Below, one piece after another: positions 1 to 8,265 of a stretch of DNA of 42,437 bases. Every line of letters starts with the position of its first letter. The stretch's first letter is position 1. Where the stretch lies: NCBI GenBank assembly GCA_016650125.1, contig JAENWT010000020.1, positions 1 to 42,437 on the forward strand, read 5' to 3'. The notes below the pieces were generated by a model, which searched no databases, was not told the origin of the DNA, and saw only the letters and a list, made by a program, of their open reading frames with translations. The stretch comes from Thermoleophilia bacterium. Lineage in GTDB: Bacteria > Actinomycetota > Thermoleophilia > Solirubrobacterales > 70-9. Position numbers and translations under genes: made by a program.

Positions 1-65
1 AACCGACCCAGTTCCGGATTTGGCTTCCTGCCTGGGTCTCGGGTACTTCGGGCCTCTCGATTCAC

Positions 66-114
66 GAAGTGACCGGATTAAGGGCCGCTATGTGGCCTCG
101 ATTCAGGTCACTTC
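66..114. repeat. Inverted repeat hairpin
   Basis: GAAGTGACC (66-74) pairs perfectly with GGTCACTTC (106-114). The 31-base interior itself holds a GGCC/GGCC pairing around a TATG loop. It could be part of a dispersed palindromic element. Function unknown. Confidence 0.55.
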
Positions 115-158
115 CATCTCTGCGGGCTTTCGGTGCTCGGCGTTCCCAACGTACGTAA

Positions 159-301
159 GCGGGTGGTGCTCAGGGACGTCCTAGGTGCTCCTGCCGAGGA
201 GTAAGCGAAGGTGCCGTAGGGGGCGTACCTCAGTACGTTCCCGAGGCTCCGAGCGTCGACGAAGGTCAGGAGTGCATAGGACGTCCCTGAGGGCTGCCCG
301 C
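159..301 (+). ncRNA. Family-1 structured RNA element, copy A
   Basis: Bases 159-193 pair with 267-301 in a 35-position stem with two mismatches. The stem includes 15 consecutive Watson-Crick pairs (CTCAGGGACGTCCTA) and several G-U pairs that are valid only on the plus strand. Above it is an asymmetric internal loop, CGAGGAGTAAG on one side and GTCGACGAAGGT on the other. A distal 10-bp hairpin (GGGGGCGTAC / GTACGTTCCC, loop CTCA) follows. Copies at 1149-1283 and 36537-36679 share the loop sequences but have different stem sequences. An intrinsic terminator follows at 320-347, so an independent small RNA of roughly 190-200 nt ending there is plausible. It lies just past the 3' end of the minus-strand DUF4389 gene. 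I do not recognise a known family. Confidence 0.6.
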
Positions 302-319
302 CACCTCAGGTCTTAACGA

Positions 320-347
320 GAAAGGGCGGCCCTGAGGCCGCCCTTTC
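320..347. terminator. Bidirectional intrinsic terminator
   Basis: GAAAGGGCGGCC pairs with GGCCGCCCTTTC around a CTGA loop (12-bp stem). It is followed on the plus strand by a T-rich tract at 351-357. It could end both the family-1 RNA on the plus strand and the DUF4389 gene on the minus strand. A near-identical hairpin follows family-1 copy B at 36698-36725. Confidence 0.75.
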
Positions 348-374
348 GACGTTCTTTCAACCGAGAGGCTGGTG

Positions 375-1028
375 CTACTCCTCGTCCCACTCGAACGGGG
401 GGTACTCGGTGCTCATCCAGGAGTTGTAGAAGCCGGCTCGAATCTGCCAGACGAAGCTGATCCTGATCACGTCGAAGAGCCCGTCAGGAATCTTCTTGGT
501 GAAGATGATCGTGAAGAAAGCGATGAAGGAACAGATCGATGCGACCATGCCGATCAACGAGGCTACGAACATGTACGGAATGACCAGCAGCCAGGCGACG
601 AACGGACGCCAGCGCTCGACGGTTTCGGGATAAGCAGCATGAAGGCGGACCGTGTCCCCCGGCTGCTCGTCCATCGAATACGGCGGATATTTGTCCGAGA
701 CCAGCAGGTGGTAAGCCATCACCCGAAGTGCCCAGCGGTGTACGCCGACCAGGTAGTCCCACATCCCCTTCGGGAACGTGCCGGTGAACAGGATCGCGAA
801 GAACGCGATCATGATCACGAACAAAGCACCGATGCCGAGGAAGACAAGGACGATGTACTGCGGGATCAGCAGGAACCACTTGATCAGTGGCATGAAACGC
901 GAGTACTCAGGCAGCAGGTCCGCTTCGACCTGGACCGGATATCCGCCGGCGGGACTGGTCGCCACGGCGGCTGAGCCGGAAGCGGCGAGAACATCCTCGT
1001 CGGGCGGTGGACTGGGAACTTCTGTCAT
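375..1028 (-). CDS. DUF4389 domain membrane protein
   Basis: A 217-aa integral membrane protein of unknown function. Two similar halves each carry a pair of hydrophobic segments followed by a conserved stretch (for example FTGTFPKGMWDYLVGVHRW and FTKKIPDGLFDVIRISFVW) and a YPP motif (KYPPY, EYPPF). This is the tandem DUF4389 pattern with about four membrane spans. The start at 1028 (MTEVPSPP) is chosen over upstream in-frame codons because AAGGAG lies 7 nt before it. The N-terminus is proline- and alanine-rich and probably cytoplasmic. The gene stands alone, with structured repeats on both sides and a bidirectional terminator just after its stop. The family assignment is by pattern and no substrate can be named. 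Confidence 0.8.
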   Translation of the reverse strand: MTEVPSPPPDEDVLAASGSAAVATSPAGGYPVQVEADLLPEYSRFMPLIKWFLLIPQYIVLVFLGIGALFVIMIAFFAILFTGTFPKGMWDYLVGVHRWALRVMAYHLLVSDKYPPYSMDEQPGDTVRLHAAYPETVERWRPFVAWLLVIPYMFVASLIGMVASICSFIAFFTIIFTKKIPDGLFDVIRISFVWQIRAGFYNSWMSTEYPPFEWDEE

Positions 1029-1148
1029 CGGAAGGCTCCTTATGACTAACTCCCAGGCCATTCCCGGGATTACCACCTGAAACTTACTCCGCCAGCAAGC
1101 GGAATCCTGTCAAAGAGACGAGAATTTCACTGAGAGATTCATCCAAGT

Positions 1149-1283
1149 GGTGCACGGGGGCTGCCTGAAAGCGGCTGGCGAGGAGTAAAGGCAGGGAATG
1201 ACCGCGATCGTACCCGCGTACTTGAGCTGTCATTCCCTGCCGTCGACGAAGTCCAGGCGCTGCTCAGGCAGTTCCCGGGCGCC
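1149..1283 (+). ncRNA. Family-1 structured RNA element, copy C
   Basis: GGTGCACGGGGGCTGCCTGA (1149-1168) pairs with 1264-1283 over 20 positions with one mismatch and three G-U pairs valid only on the plus strand. The stem continues with GCG/CGC and CTGG/CCAG pairs. The conserved loop sides GAGGAGTAAA and GTCGACGAAG come next. A distal stem of 13 perfect pairs (GGCAGGGAATGAC / GTCATTCCCTGCC) carries a large loop. The stem sequences are unrelated to copies A and B, yet the loop is retained. This copy ends 9 bp from the ilvC stop codon and has no terminator of its own, so a plus-strand transcript would run antisense into ilvC. The element may equally serve as the 3' structure of the ilvC mRNA. 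Confidence 0.6.
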
Positions 1284-1292
1284 GCTTGTTAC

Positions 1293-2318
<1,026 letters not shown>

Positions 2319-3644
2319 TCAGCGAAGAGCCGACCGGTGGAGCTTTCCCGAGGCGGTGCGCGGCAACTCGGCGACCACCTCCACCCTCTTGGGAACTTTG
2401 TAGGCTGCCAATGACGAAGCACAGTGCTCGCGCACGTCTTCCGGCGAAATAGACGATCCGCTGCTCAGCACGACCACCGCGGTCACCGCCTGCTGCCACT
2501 CCGGATCGGGCCGGCCGATTACCGCGGCCTCAACGATCTCCGGATGACGGACCAGCACGTCTTCGACCTCACCCGGGGAGACGTTCTCCCCGCCGGTGAT
2601 GATCATCTCGTCGGTCCGGCCCTCGACGAACAGGAACCCGTCTTCGTCGATCCGGCCGACGTCACCGGTGTGAAGCCAGCCGTCACCGTCGAGTGCCTCG
2701 GAAGAGACGGTCGGCCCCTGGACGAGGATCTCGCCGTCCTGGATCCGCAGGTGGGAGGTCAGCAGCGGCCGGCCGACCGAGCCGACCTTGCGGCGGGCTT
2801 CCTTGACCTCGAGCGTCGTGACCTGTGAACAGGTCTCGGTCAGGCCGTAGGTCTGGATCACCGATGCGCCCCGGGAGAGCGCTTCCTCGAGTGCACCCTG
2901 GGGTACCGGGCCGCCGCCGACCAGGATCGCCCGCGGGACCGTGAGGTCGACGCCCTCCTCGAGCAGCCGCAGCAGCATGGTCGAGACCATCGAGATCACG
3001 GTGACCCCCTGCTCCTCGATTGCGTGCCGCACACCCTCGGTCTCGAAGCGGTCCTGGACCACCATCGTGGTCCCGTAGATGACCGAGCGCATGACGATCG
3101 ACAATCCGGAGATGTGGCTGATCGGTAGGGCGCAGAGCCAGCGATCCTCCGGGTTGACTCCGATGTTGAAGGCGGAGCCCATCGCACTGAAGAGGTGGTT
3201 GCCGTAGGTCAGCCCGACGGTGTGGGCCGAGCCGGTGGAACCGCTGGTCAGGATCCGGCAGTGGACGTCCTCCATGTCGTGCTCTCCGAGCAGCGGCATG
3301 TCGGCTTCGGTCTGGGTGAGCCGGTTCGGATCGTCGAGGTCGACCGAAACCCGGTTGTTGTCGATCGCCGCCTGGCGCTCTTTGACCGAGAGTCTTGGAC
3401 TGAGCGGCAGCAGCACCGCGCCGGTCTTCATCAAGGCGTGGATCAGTACCACCTGGCCGAGGCCCCCGCCCATGGTCACGGCGACGTTGGCCCCGCGGCG
3501 GACTCCATAGGCGACCAGTCGCCGGGCGGCGTGCTCGGCTTCCTGCTCGAGCTCGGCGAAGGTCATTCGCTCGTCACCCATGATCAGGGCGATTCGGTCG
3601 GGACAACTCTGTGATCTCTGTGCAAGCCAGTTATCGAGTTTCAA
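2319..3644 (-). CDS. menE: o-Succinylbenzoate-CoA ligase
   Basis: Adenylate-forming enzyme of the ANL superfamily that activates o-succinylbenzoate to its CoA thioester for menaquinone synthesis. It has 441 aa. Visible: the phosphate-binding loop at 131-143 ([13 protein letters not shown]); the YGLTETCS motif; the [17 protein letters not shown] hinge; and the catalytic C-terminal lysine in [10 protein letters not shown]. The phosphate loop has His where most relatives have Lys. The start is TTG at 3644, preceded by AGAAGG four bases upstream; no in-frame ATG is near. It is divergent from menB, and ilvC follows 21 bp downstream. The sequence alone cannot exclude another acyl-CoA ligase, but the flanking menB, menA, menC and menD make MenE nearly certain. 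Confidence 0.93.
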   Translation of the reverse strand: MKLDNWLAQRSQSCPDRIALIMGDERMTFAELEQEAEHAARRLVAYGVRRGANVAVTMGGGLGQVVLIHALMKTGAVLLPLSPRLSVKERQAAIDNNRVSVDLDDPNRLTQTEADMPLLGEHDMEDVHCRILTSGSTGSAHTVGLTYGNHLFSAMGSAFNIGVNPEDRWLCALPISHISGLSIVMRSVIYGTTMVVQDRFETEGVRHAIEEQGVTVISMVSTMLLRLLEEGVDLTVPRAILVGGGPVPQGALEEALSRGASVIQTYGLTETCSQVTTLEVKEARRKVGSVGRPLLTSHLRIQDGEILVQGPTVSSEALDGDGWLHTGDVGRIDEDGFLFVEGRTDEMIITGGENVSPGEVEDVLVRHPEIVEAAVIGRPDPEWQQAVTAVVVLSSGSSISPEDVREHCASSLAAYKVPKRVEVVAELPRTASGKLHRSALR

Positions 3645-3735
3645 TCAGCCTTCTCATGCTTCCCCGGTTATCGTTCCCGACATTCTTGCGATCCGCGCCC
3701 CAAAGGGTCGCCACCAAAGAAACGGACTACCGCTC

Positions 3736-4614
3736 TTGCCCGAACGCCACCGCAACGCCCCGCCCGAGGAATCGCTCTATGAACCGATTGCGTGGCAGCC
3801 GGCCCATGAGTACAACGACGTGCTCTACGAGAAGGCCGAGAGCATCGCGAAGATTTCGATCAACCGCCCGGAGGTCCGCAACGCCTTCCGGCCGCAGACC
3901 CTGGCCGAACTGAAGGACGCTTTCAACCGCGCGCGGGACGACCTCGGCGTCGGCTCGATCATCTTCACCGGGACCGGGACCGAAGCCTTCTGCTCCGGTG
4001 GCGACCAGCGGATTCGCGGTGACGACGGGTACATCGGCGACGACGACGTCGCCGATCAGGGAGTCGGACGGCTCGACGTCGGCGACCTCCACGTCCAGAT
4101 CCGGCGCCTGCCGAAACCGGTGATCGCGATGGTCGCCGGGTACGCGGTCGGCGGTGGCCACATCCTCCACCTCGTCTGCGACATGACCGTCGCCGGCGAC
4201 AACGCGCGCTTCGGCCAGACCGGACCGCGGGTCGGCAGCTTCGACGGCGGCTTCGGCGCGAGCCTGCTCGCCCGGAACATCGGCGTGAAGAAGGCCAAGG
4301 AAGTCTGGTTCCTGTGCCGTCACTACACCGCTGAAGAAGCGCTGGATATGGGTCTGGTCAACGCGGTGGTCCCGATCGATGACCTCGAAAAAGAGACCGT
4401 CGCCTGGTGCCGCGAGATGTCCCACCTGTCACCGCTTTCCCTGCGCCTGCTCAAGTCGAGCTTCAACGCGGAAGAAGACGGCCTCACCGGCCTCCAGCAG
4501 CTCTCACACGACGCGACCCTGCTCTTCTACATGTCGGAAGAGGGTCAGGAAGGCCGCAACGCCTTCCAGGAAGGCCGCGCCCCCGACTTCTCCAAGTACC
4601 CGAAGCGGCCGTGA
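3736..4614 (+). CDS. menB: 1,4-Dihydroxy-2-naphthoyl-CoA synthase
   Basis: Crotonase-fold enzyme that cyclises o-succinylbenzoyl-CoA (Dieckmann-type ring closure) in menaquinone synthesis. The match to known MenB is close along its length: [14 protein letters not shown] near the N-terminus, [10 protein letters not shown], the oxyanion segment [26 protein letters not shown], and the C-terminal [14 protein letters not shown]. The frame is open up to an ATG at 3580, but that would overlap menE and add an unrelated 52-residue extension. TTG at 3736 gives 292 aa, the normal family size, so I prefer it; its ribosome site is weak. menA begins 10 bp after the stop. It is first of four plus-strand men genes. 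Confidence 0.93.
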   Translation: MPERHRNAPPEESLYEPIAWQPAHEYNDVLYEKAESIAKISINRPEVRNAFRPQTLAELKDAFNRARDDLGVGSIIFTGTGTEAFCSGGDQRIRGDDGYIGDDDVADQGVGRLDVGDLHVQIRRLPKPVIAMVAGYAVGGGHILHLVCDMTVAGDNARFGQTGPRVGSFDGGFGASLLARNIGVKKAKEVWFLCRHYTAEEALDMGLVNAVVPIDDLEKETVAWCREMSHLSPLSLRLLKSSFNAEEDGLTGLQQLSHDATLLFYMSEEGQEGRNAFQEGRAPDFSKYPKRP

Positions 4615-4624
4615 GACAGCGGCC

Positions 4625-5506
4625 GTGAGAATCTGGCTGAACGCGGCGCGGCCGCGCACCCTGCCCGCCGCGATAGCCCCCGTATTCGTGGGTACCGCGG
4701 CGGCTTACGCGAAGGCCGATGGAATGCCACGCTGGGGCGCTTTCTTCGCAGCCCTGATCGCGAGCGTGCTGATCCAGATCGGGACCAACCTCGCCAACGA
4801 CTACTCCGACGCCCGCCGCGGGGCGGATTCGGCGGACCGGCTGGGACCGGTCCGGGTCACCTCGGCCGGACTGGTTACTCCCCGCCGGGTCCTGGTCGCA
4901 ACCTGGATCGCCTTCGGAATCGCCGCGCTGCTCGGGGTCTATCTCGCCTTCGTGGCCGGCTGGATCATCCTCGTGGTCGGCGCTCTTTCGATCGCCGCCG
5001 GCGTGCTCTACACCGGCGGGCCGCGTCCTTACGGCTACGCCGGCCTCGGCGAAGTCTTCGTCTTCCTCTTCTTCGGCCTCGTCTCAGTCAACGGCTCCTA
5101 TTACGTCCAGCTGGAAGAGCTCGCCTGGCTGCCGTTTGGGCTGTCGGTGGCGATCGGGTTTCTGTCGACCGCAATCCTGGTGGTCAACAACACCCGGGAC
5201 ATGGACACTGACCGCCGGGCAAACAAGGTGACCCTTGCGGTGCGTATCGGCCGGGCGAAGGCACGTGACCTCTACGTCTTCCTGGTGCTGGGCGCATTCG
5301 TGGTCCTGACGCTGACGATCGTTCTCAGTGGCGGTCCCTGGCTGGCCCTGCTCGGCCTGCTGGCGCTGCCGATGACGATCAAACCGATCAAATCGATGCG
5401 AACCCGGACCGACGGACCTTCGCTCAATGCGGCGTTGGCCGAAACCGGTGCCGCCCTCGGCGTGTTCTCCCTGCTGACCGCCATCGGGCTGGTGATCGGC
5501 GCCTGA
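4625..5506 (+). CDS. menA: 1,4-Dihydroxy-2-naphthoate polyprenyltransferase
   Basis: UbiA-superfamily integral membrane prenyltransferase that attaches the polyprenyl tail to dihydroxynaphthoate, giving demethylmenaquinone. It has 293 aa from GTG at 4625. The open frame extends upstream to 4379, but that part is the shadow of menB. Visible: the first Asp-rich motif NDYSDARRGAD (residues 58-68), the second motif NNTRDMDTD (188-196) followed by RRANKVTLAVRIG, and about eight or nine hydrophobic segments. The start lies 10 bp after menB and menC follows within about 20 bp, so the four genes are likely one operon. Confidence 0.95.
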   Translation: MRIWLNAARPRTLPAAIAPVFVGTAAAYAKADGMPRWGAFFAALIASVLIQIGTNLANDYSDARRGADSADRLGPVRVTSAGLVTPRRVLVATWIAFGIAALLGVYLAFVAGWIILVVGALSIAAGVLYTGGPRPYGYAGLGEVFVFLFFGLVSVNGSYYVQLEELAWLPFGLSVAIGFLSTAILVVNNTRDMDTDRRANKVTLAVRIGRAKARDLYVFLVLGAFVVLTLTIVLSGGPWLALLGLLALPMTIKPIKSMRTRTDGPSLNAALAETGAALGVFSLLTAIGLVIGA

Positions 5507-5526
5507 GCTGGCTCGCCTCATACGAG

Positions 5527-6555
5527 GTGATCCCCTACGCGCTGCCATTCCGGCGGCCGTATGTGACTGCGAGGGGCAGCCTCGACCGTCGCGAGTTGGT
5601 CCTGCTGCGGATACAGACTGAGGACGGAGTCACCGGCCTCGGGGAAGGCGTGCCGATGACACTCCGCGGCGGTGTAAGTCTTGCCGAAGTTGTGCGGGAA
5701 ATCGAGTTCTGGGGGGACCGGGCCGTCTCGACGGGTCAGGCCACCATCCCCGATTCGACCAGCGCTCCGGCCCGGATGGCCGTCCTGATGGCGCTCCTCG
5801 ACATCGATGCCCGGGTGAACGAAGTCCCGGCCCACCAGTTTTGGATCAAAGACGTGACCCCCCTCCCCGTGGCCTGCAACGCCACCCTGACCACCGACAC
5901 GCCGGCCGGAGTGTTCGCACAAGCGGAAGAATGGGCGGCTGACGGCTTCACCGTTTTCAAACTCAAGCTCGGGTCGGCCGATGACATCGGCCAGGCCCGC
6001 GCGGTGCGGGAGGGTCTCGGCGAAGACGTGGCGATCCGGCTCGACGCCAACGGAACCTGGAGCCTGGACGAAGCGACCCGGATCCTCGGGGAGCTCGAAC
6101 CGCTGGGCATCGAACTGGCCGAGCAACCGGTCGCGACCCTGAAGGAGATGGCCGAACTGCGGACCCGCACCTCCATTCCGCTGGTCGCCGACGAGTCGGT
6201 TTCGACCGTGGAAGAAGCCGCCCTGGCAGCGGAGCTCTCCGCCTGCGACGCGATCACCGTCAAGCTCAGCAAGACCGGCAAGCTCGACGTTCGCCTGGGC
6301 GACTCATTGCCCACCTACCTCTCGAGTGCTCTTGACGGCCCGGTCGGGATCGCGGCAGCCGCCCATGCCGCACAGGCCCTGCCGCGCTACGGACCCTGGT
6401 CGACCGTGTCCCACGGCCTGGCCACCGAACGCCTGTTCTCGGCGACGATCTGCGAACAGGGTCCCCTCCTCGACGGCCCTTTGCTACCGGTTCCGTCCGG
6501 CAATGGACTTGGCATCACGATCGACGAAGGTGCCCTCGAGGCCCACCGGCTCTAA
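5527..6555 (+). CDS. menC: o-Succinylbenzoate synthase
   Basis: Enolase-superfamily enzyme that dehydrates SHCHC to o-succinylbenzoate. It has 342 aa from GTG at 5527. The acid-base and metal residues are visible: the KLK pair (K145, K147), D173 in RLDANGTW, E199 in ELAEQP, D222 in VADESV and K246 in TVKLSK. The muconate-lactonising branch also contains dipeptide epimerases and acylamino-acid racemases with the same residues. The position between menA and menD, 9 bp before menD, decides the call. No better start codon lies between the menA stop and this GTG. Confidence 0.93.
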   Translation: MIPYALPFRRPYVTARGSLDRRELVLLRIQTEDGVTGLGEGVPMTLRGGVSLAEVVREIEFWGDRAVSTGQATIPDSTSAPARMAVLMALLDIDARVNEVPAHQFWIKDVTPLPVACNATLTTDTPAGVFAQAEEWAADGFTVFKLKLGSADDIGQARAVREGLGEDVAIRLDANGTWSLDEATRILGELEPLGIELAEQPVATLKEMAELRTRTSIPLVADESVSTVEEAALAAELSACDAITVKLSKTGKLDVRLGDSLPTYLSSALDGPVGIAAAAHAAQALPRYGPWSTVSHGLATERLFSATICEQGPLLDGPLLPVPSGNGLGITIDEGALEAHRL

Positions 6556-6564
6556 CCTCTGCCG

Positions 6565-8250
6565 ATGGTGGACTCGACCAACGCAAATACCGCCCTCGCC
6601 TCGGCGTTCACCGAGGAGCTCGAGCGATCCGGTGTGACTCGCGCCGTGATCTCACCGGGTTCCCGTTCGACGCCGCTCGCGCTCGCCCTCTGGCGGCAGG
6701 CCGGGATCGAGGTGACAATCGCCCTCGACGAACGGTCGGGCAGCTTCTTCGCGCTCGGCGCCGCCCAGGCCACGGGGTCCCCCGTGGCGATCCTCTGCAC
6801 CTCCGGCACCGCCGCCGCCAACTTCCACCCCGCCGTCGCCGAGGCCGACCTCTCCTCGGTGCCGCTGATCGTCCTCACCGCCGACCGCCCGCCGGAGCTG
6901 CGTGACATCGGGGCCGGCCAGACGATCGACCAGATCAAGCTCTACGGCTCGGCCGTGCGCTGGTTCGCGGAGGTCGGCAACCACAACGCCGACGACGCCG
7001 GACTGCTTCACCTGCGCTCGCTCGCCTGCCGGGCCACGGCCACAGCCGCCGGTGACCCGCGGCCCGGCCCGGTACACCTGAACTTCCCCTGGCGCGAGCC
7101 GCTGGCGCCCTCACCGGACCCCGGTGCGGTGACCGCCGAATCGGCGCTGGCTCGCGAAGGCAGGATCGATCGGCCACTGACCGAGGTGCCGGCATCGACG
7201 CCGGCGCCTTCAATCGAGACCCTGGACCGGATCGTGGCGGCCCTCGATGACAGCGAACGCACGCTGATCGTCGCCGGCCGGATGCGCGGTACGGGACACC
7301 GTCTGCCACTTGTGCGGATCGCCGAGCGGTTGAACGCGCCGGTCCTCGCCGAGCCCACCTCGCAGCTCCGCTACGGCCCCCATGACCGCAGCAACCTGAT
7401 CGACGCCTACGACCGGGTCGCATCCGCACGCGATTCCGGACTGGCACCGGACGTGGTGCTCAGGTTCGGCGAGATGCCGACGTCCAAGTCGCTGCGCCTC
7501 TGGCTCAGCGACATCGAAGATCTCTGCCAGATCGTGATCGACCCGCTCATCAGCTGGTACGAGCCGACCAGGACCGCCGACCTGATCGTGCGGGCCGAAC
7601 CGGAAGAGCTGCTCCGCCTGCTCGAGGAACGGATCGAACCGTCGGGCACCGACCAGTCCTTCCTCGACAACTGGCAGACGGCCGGTCGTAGCGAAGGCGC
7701 GAAATTGCGGTCAGAAAATTCAGCCAATGGTGTCACCGCCGGCCAGGTCCACCTCGCCCTGGCGAGTTCAGCTGCAGACGGCGAGCTGGTCTACACCGCT
7801 TCCAGCATGGCGATTCGCGACCAGGAGGCTTACCTGGACGGCGGCGACACCGACCTCGACTTTCTCGCCAACCGCGGAGCCAACGGCATCGACGGACTGA
7901 TCGCCTCCGGCCTGGGTGCCGCCCTGGCCACCGGGCGCCCGACCACGATCATCACCGGCGACCTCGGCTTCCAGCACGACGTCGGCAGCCTCGCGCTGGC
8001 CGCCTCGGTGTCCACCCCCGTCCGCATCGTTGTCCTCGACAATGGCGGCGGCGCGATCTTCTCCCGGCTCGCCCAGAAGGATCACATGGAAGAAGAGGAG
8101 TTCGAGGCACTGATGACGACCCCCGGCGGCATGAACATCGCCGCGGCGGCCGGCCTGTTCGGCATCGACCACCAGCGCGTCACCGTTCCCGGTCAGATCC
8201 CTCCGGTCGGCGACGGGATTTCGATCATCGAAGTCCCGGTCCTGTCCTGA
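6565..8250 (+). CDS. menD: SEPHCHC synthase
   Basis: Thiamine-diphosphate enzyme that adds decarboxylated 2-oxoglutarate to isochorismate, the first committed menaquinone step. It has 561 aa, the usual length. Visible: the ThDP-activating Glu56 in LDERSGSF; SPGSRSTPLA at 30-39; TSGTAAANFHPAV; TADRPPELRDIGAGQTIDQ; and the C-terminal cofactor segment GDLGFQHDVGSLA followed by VVLDNGGGAIF. ATG at 6565 follows menC by 9 bp. It converges with menF, with only 15 bp between the stops, so the substrate-producing enzyme is encoded on the opposite strand right beside it. Confidence 0.96.
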   Translation: MVDSTNANTALASAFTEELERSGVTRAVISPGSRSTPLALALWRQAGIEVTIALDERSGSFFALGAAQATGSPVAILCTSGTAAANFHPAVAEADLSSVPLIVLTADRPPELRDIGAGQTIDQIKLYGSAVRWFAEVGNHNADDAGLLHLRSLACRATATAAGDPRPGPVHLNFPWREPLAPSPDPGAVTAESALAREGRIDRPLTEVPASTPAPSIETLDRIVAALDDSERTLIVAGRMRGTGHRLPLVRIAERLNAPVLAEPTSQLRYGPHDRSNLIDAYDRVASARDSGLAPDVVLRFGEMPTSKSLRLWLSDIEDLCQIVIDPLISWYEPTRTADLIVRAEPEELLRLLEERIEPSGTDQSFLDNWQTAGRSEGAKLRSENSANGVTAGQVHLALASSAADGELVYTASSMAIRDQEAYLDGGDTDLDFLANRGANGIDGLIASGLGAALATGRPTTIITGDLGFQHDVGSLALAASVSTPVRIVVLDNGGGAIFSRLAQKDHMEEEEFEALMTTPGGMNIAAAAGLFGIDHQRVTVPGQIPPVGDGISIIEVPVLS

Positions 8251-8265
8251 GCCGGGCTCGGACCC

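Larger units (their letters stand above)
1..374. other. Non-coding left end with hairpin and structured repeat
   Basis: No convincing gene lies in this stretch. An ORF on the plus strand from 372 is the antisense of the DUF4389 gene. The stretch holds a hairpin (66-114), a family-1 structured element (159-301) and a bidirectional terminator (320-347). The first 14 bases (AACCGACCCAGTTC) are repeated in inverted orientation at the very end of the window, so both ends probably sit in a dispersed repeat. Confidence 0.7.

Noticed and set aside
159-301. Family 1 as a riboswitch, 6S RNA, RNase P RNA or SRP RNA
   Set aside because: No plus-strand gene follows any copy as a riboswitch target, three copies are too many for the housekeeping RNAs, and their signature motifs are not present.
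372-974. Plus-strand 200-aa ORF rich in charged residues
   Set aside because: It is the antisense of the DUF4389 gene, whose reading frame has clear membrane segments and a ribosome site.
3580-3735. Upstream ATG start for menB
   Set aside because: It would overlap divergent menE by 65 bp and add residues unlike any MenB; TTG at 3736 gives the family length.
5527-6555. menC as an L-Ala-D/L-Glu epimerase
   Set aside because: The active-site residues are shared, but the position in a complete men operon favours o-succinylbenzoate synthase.
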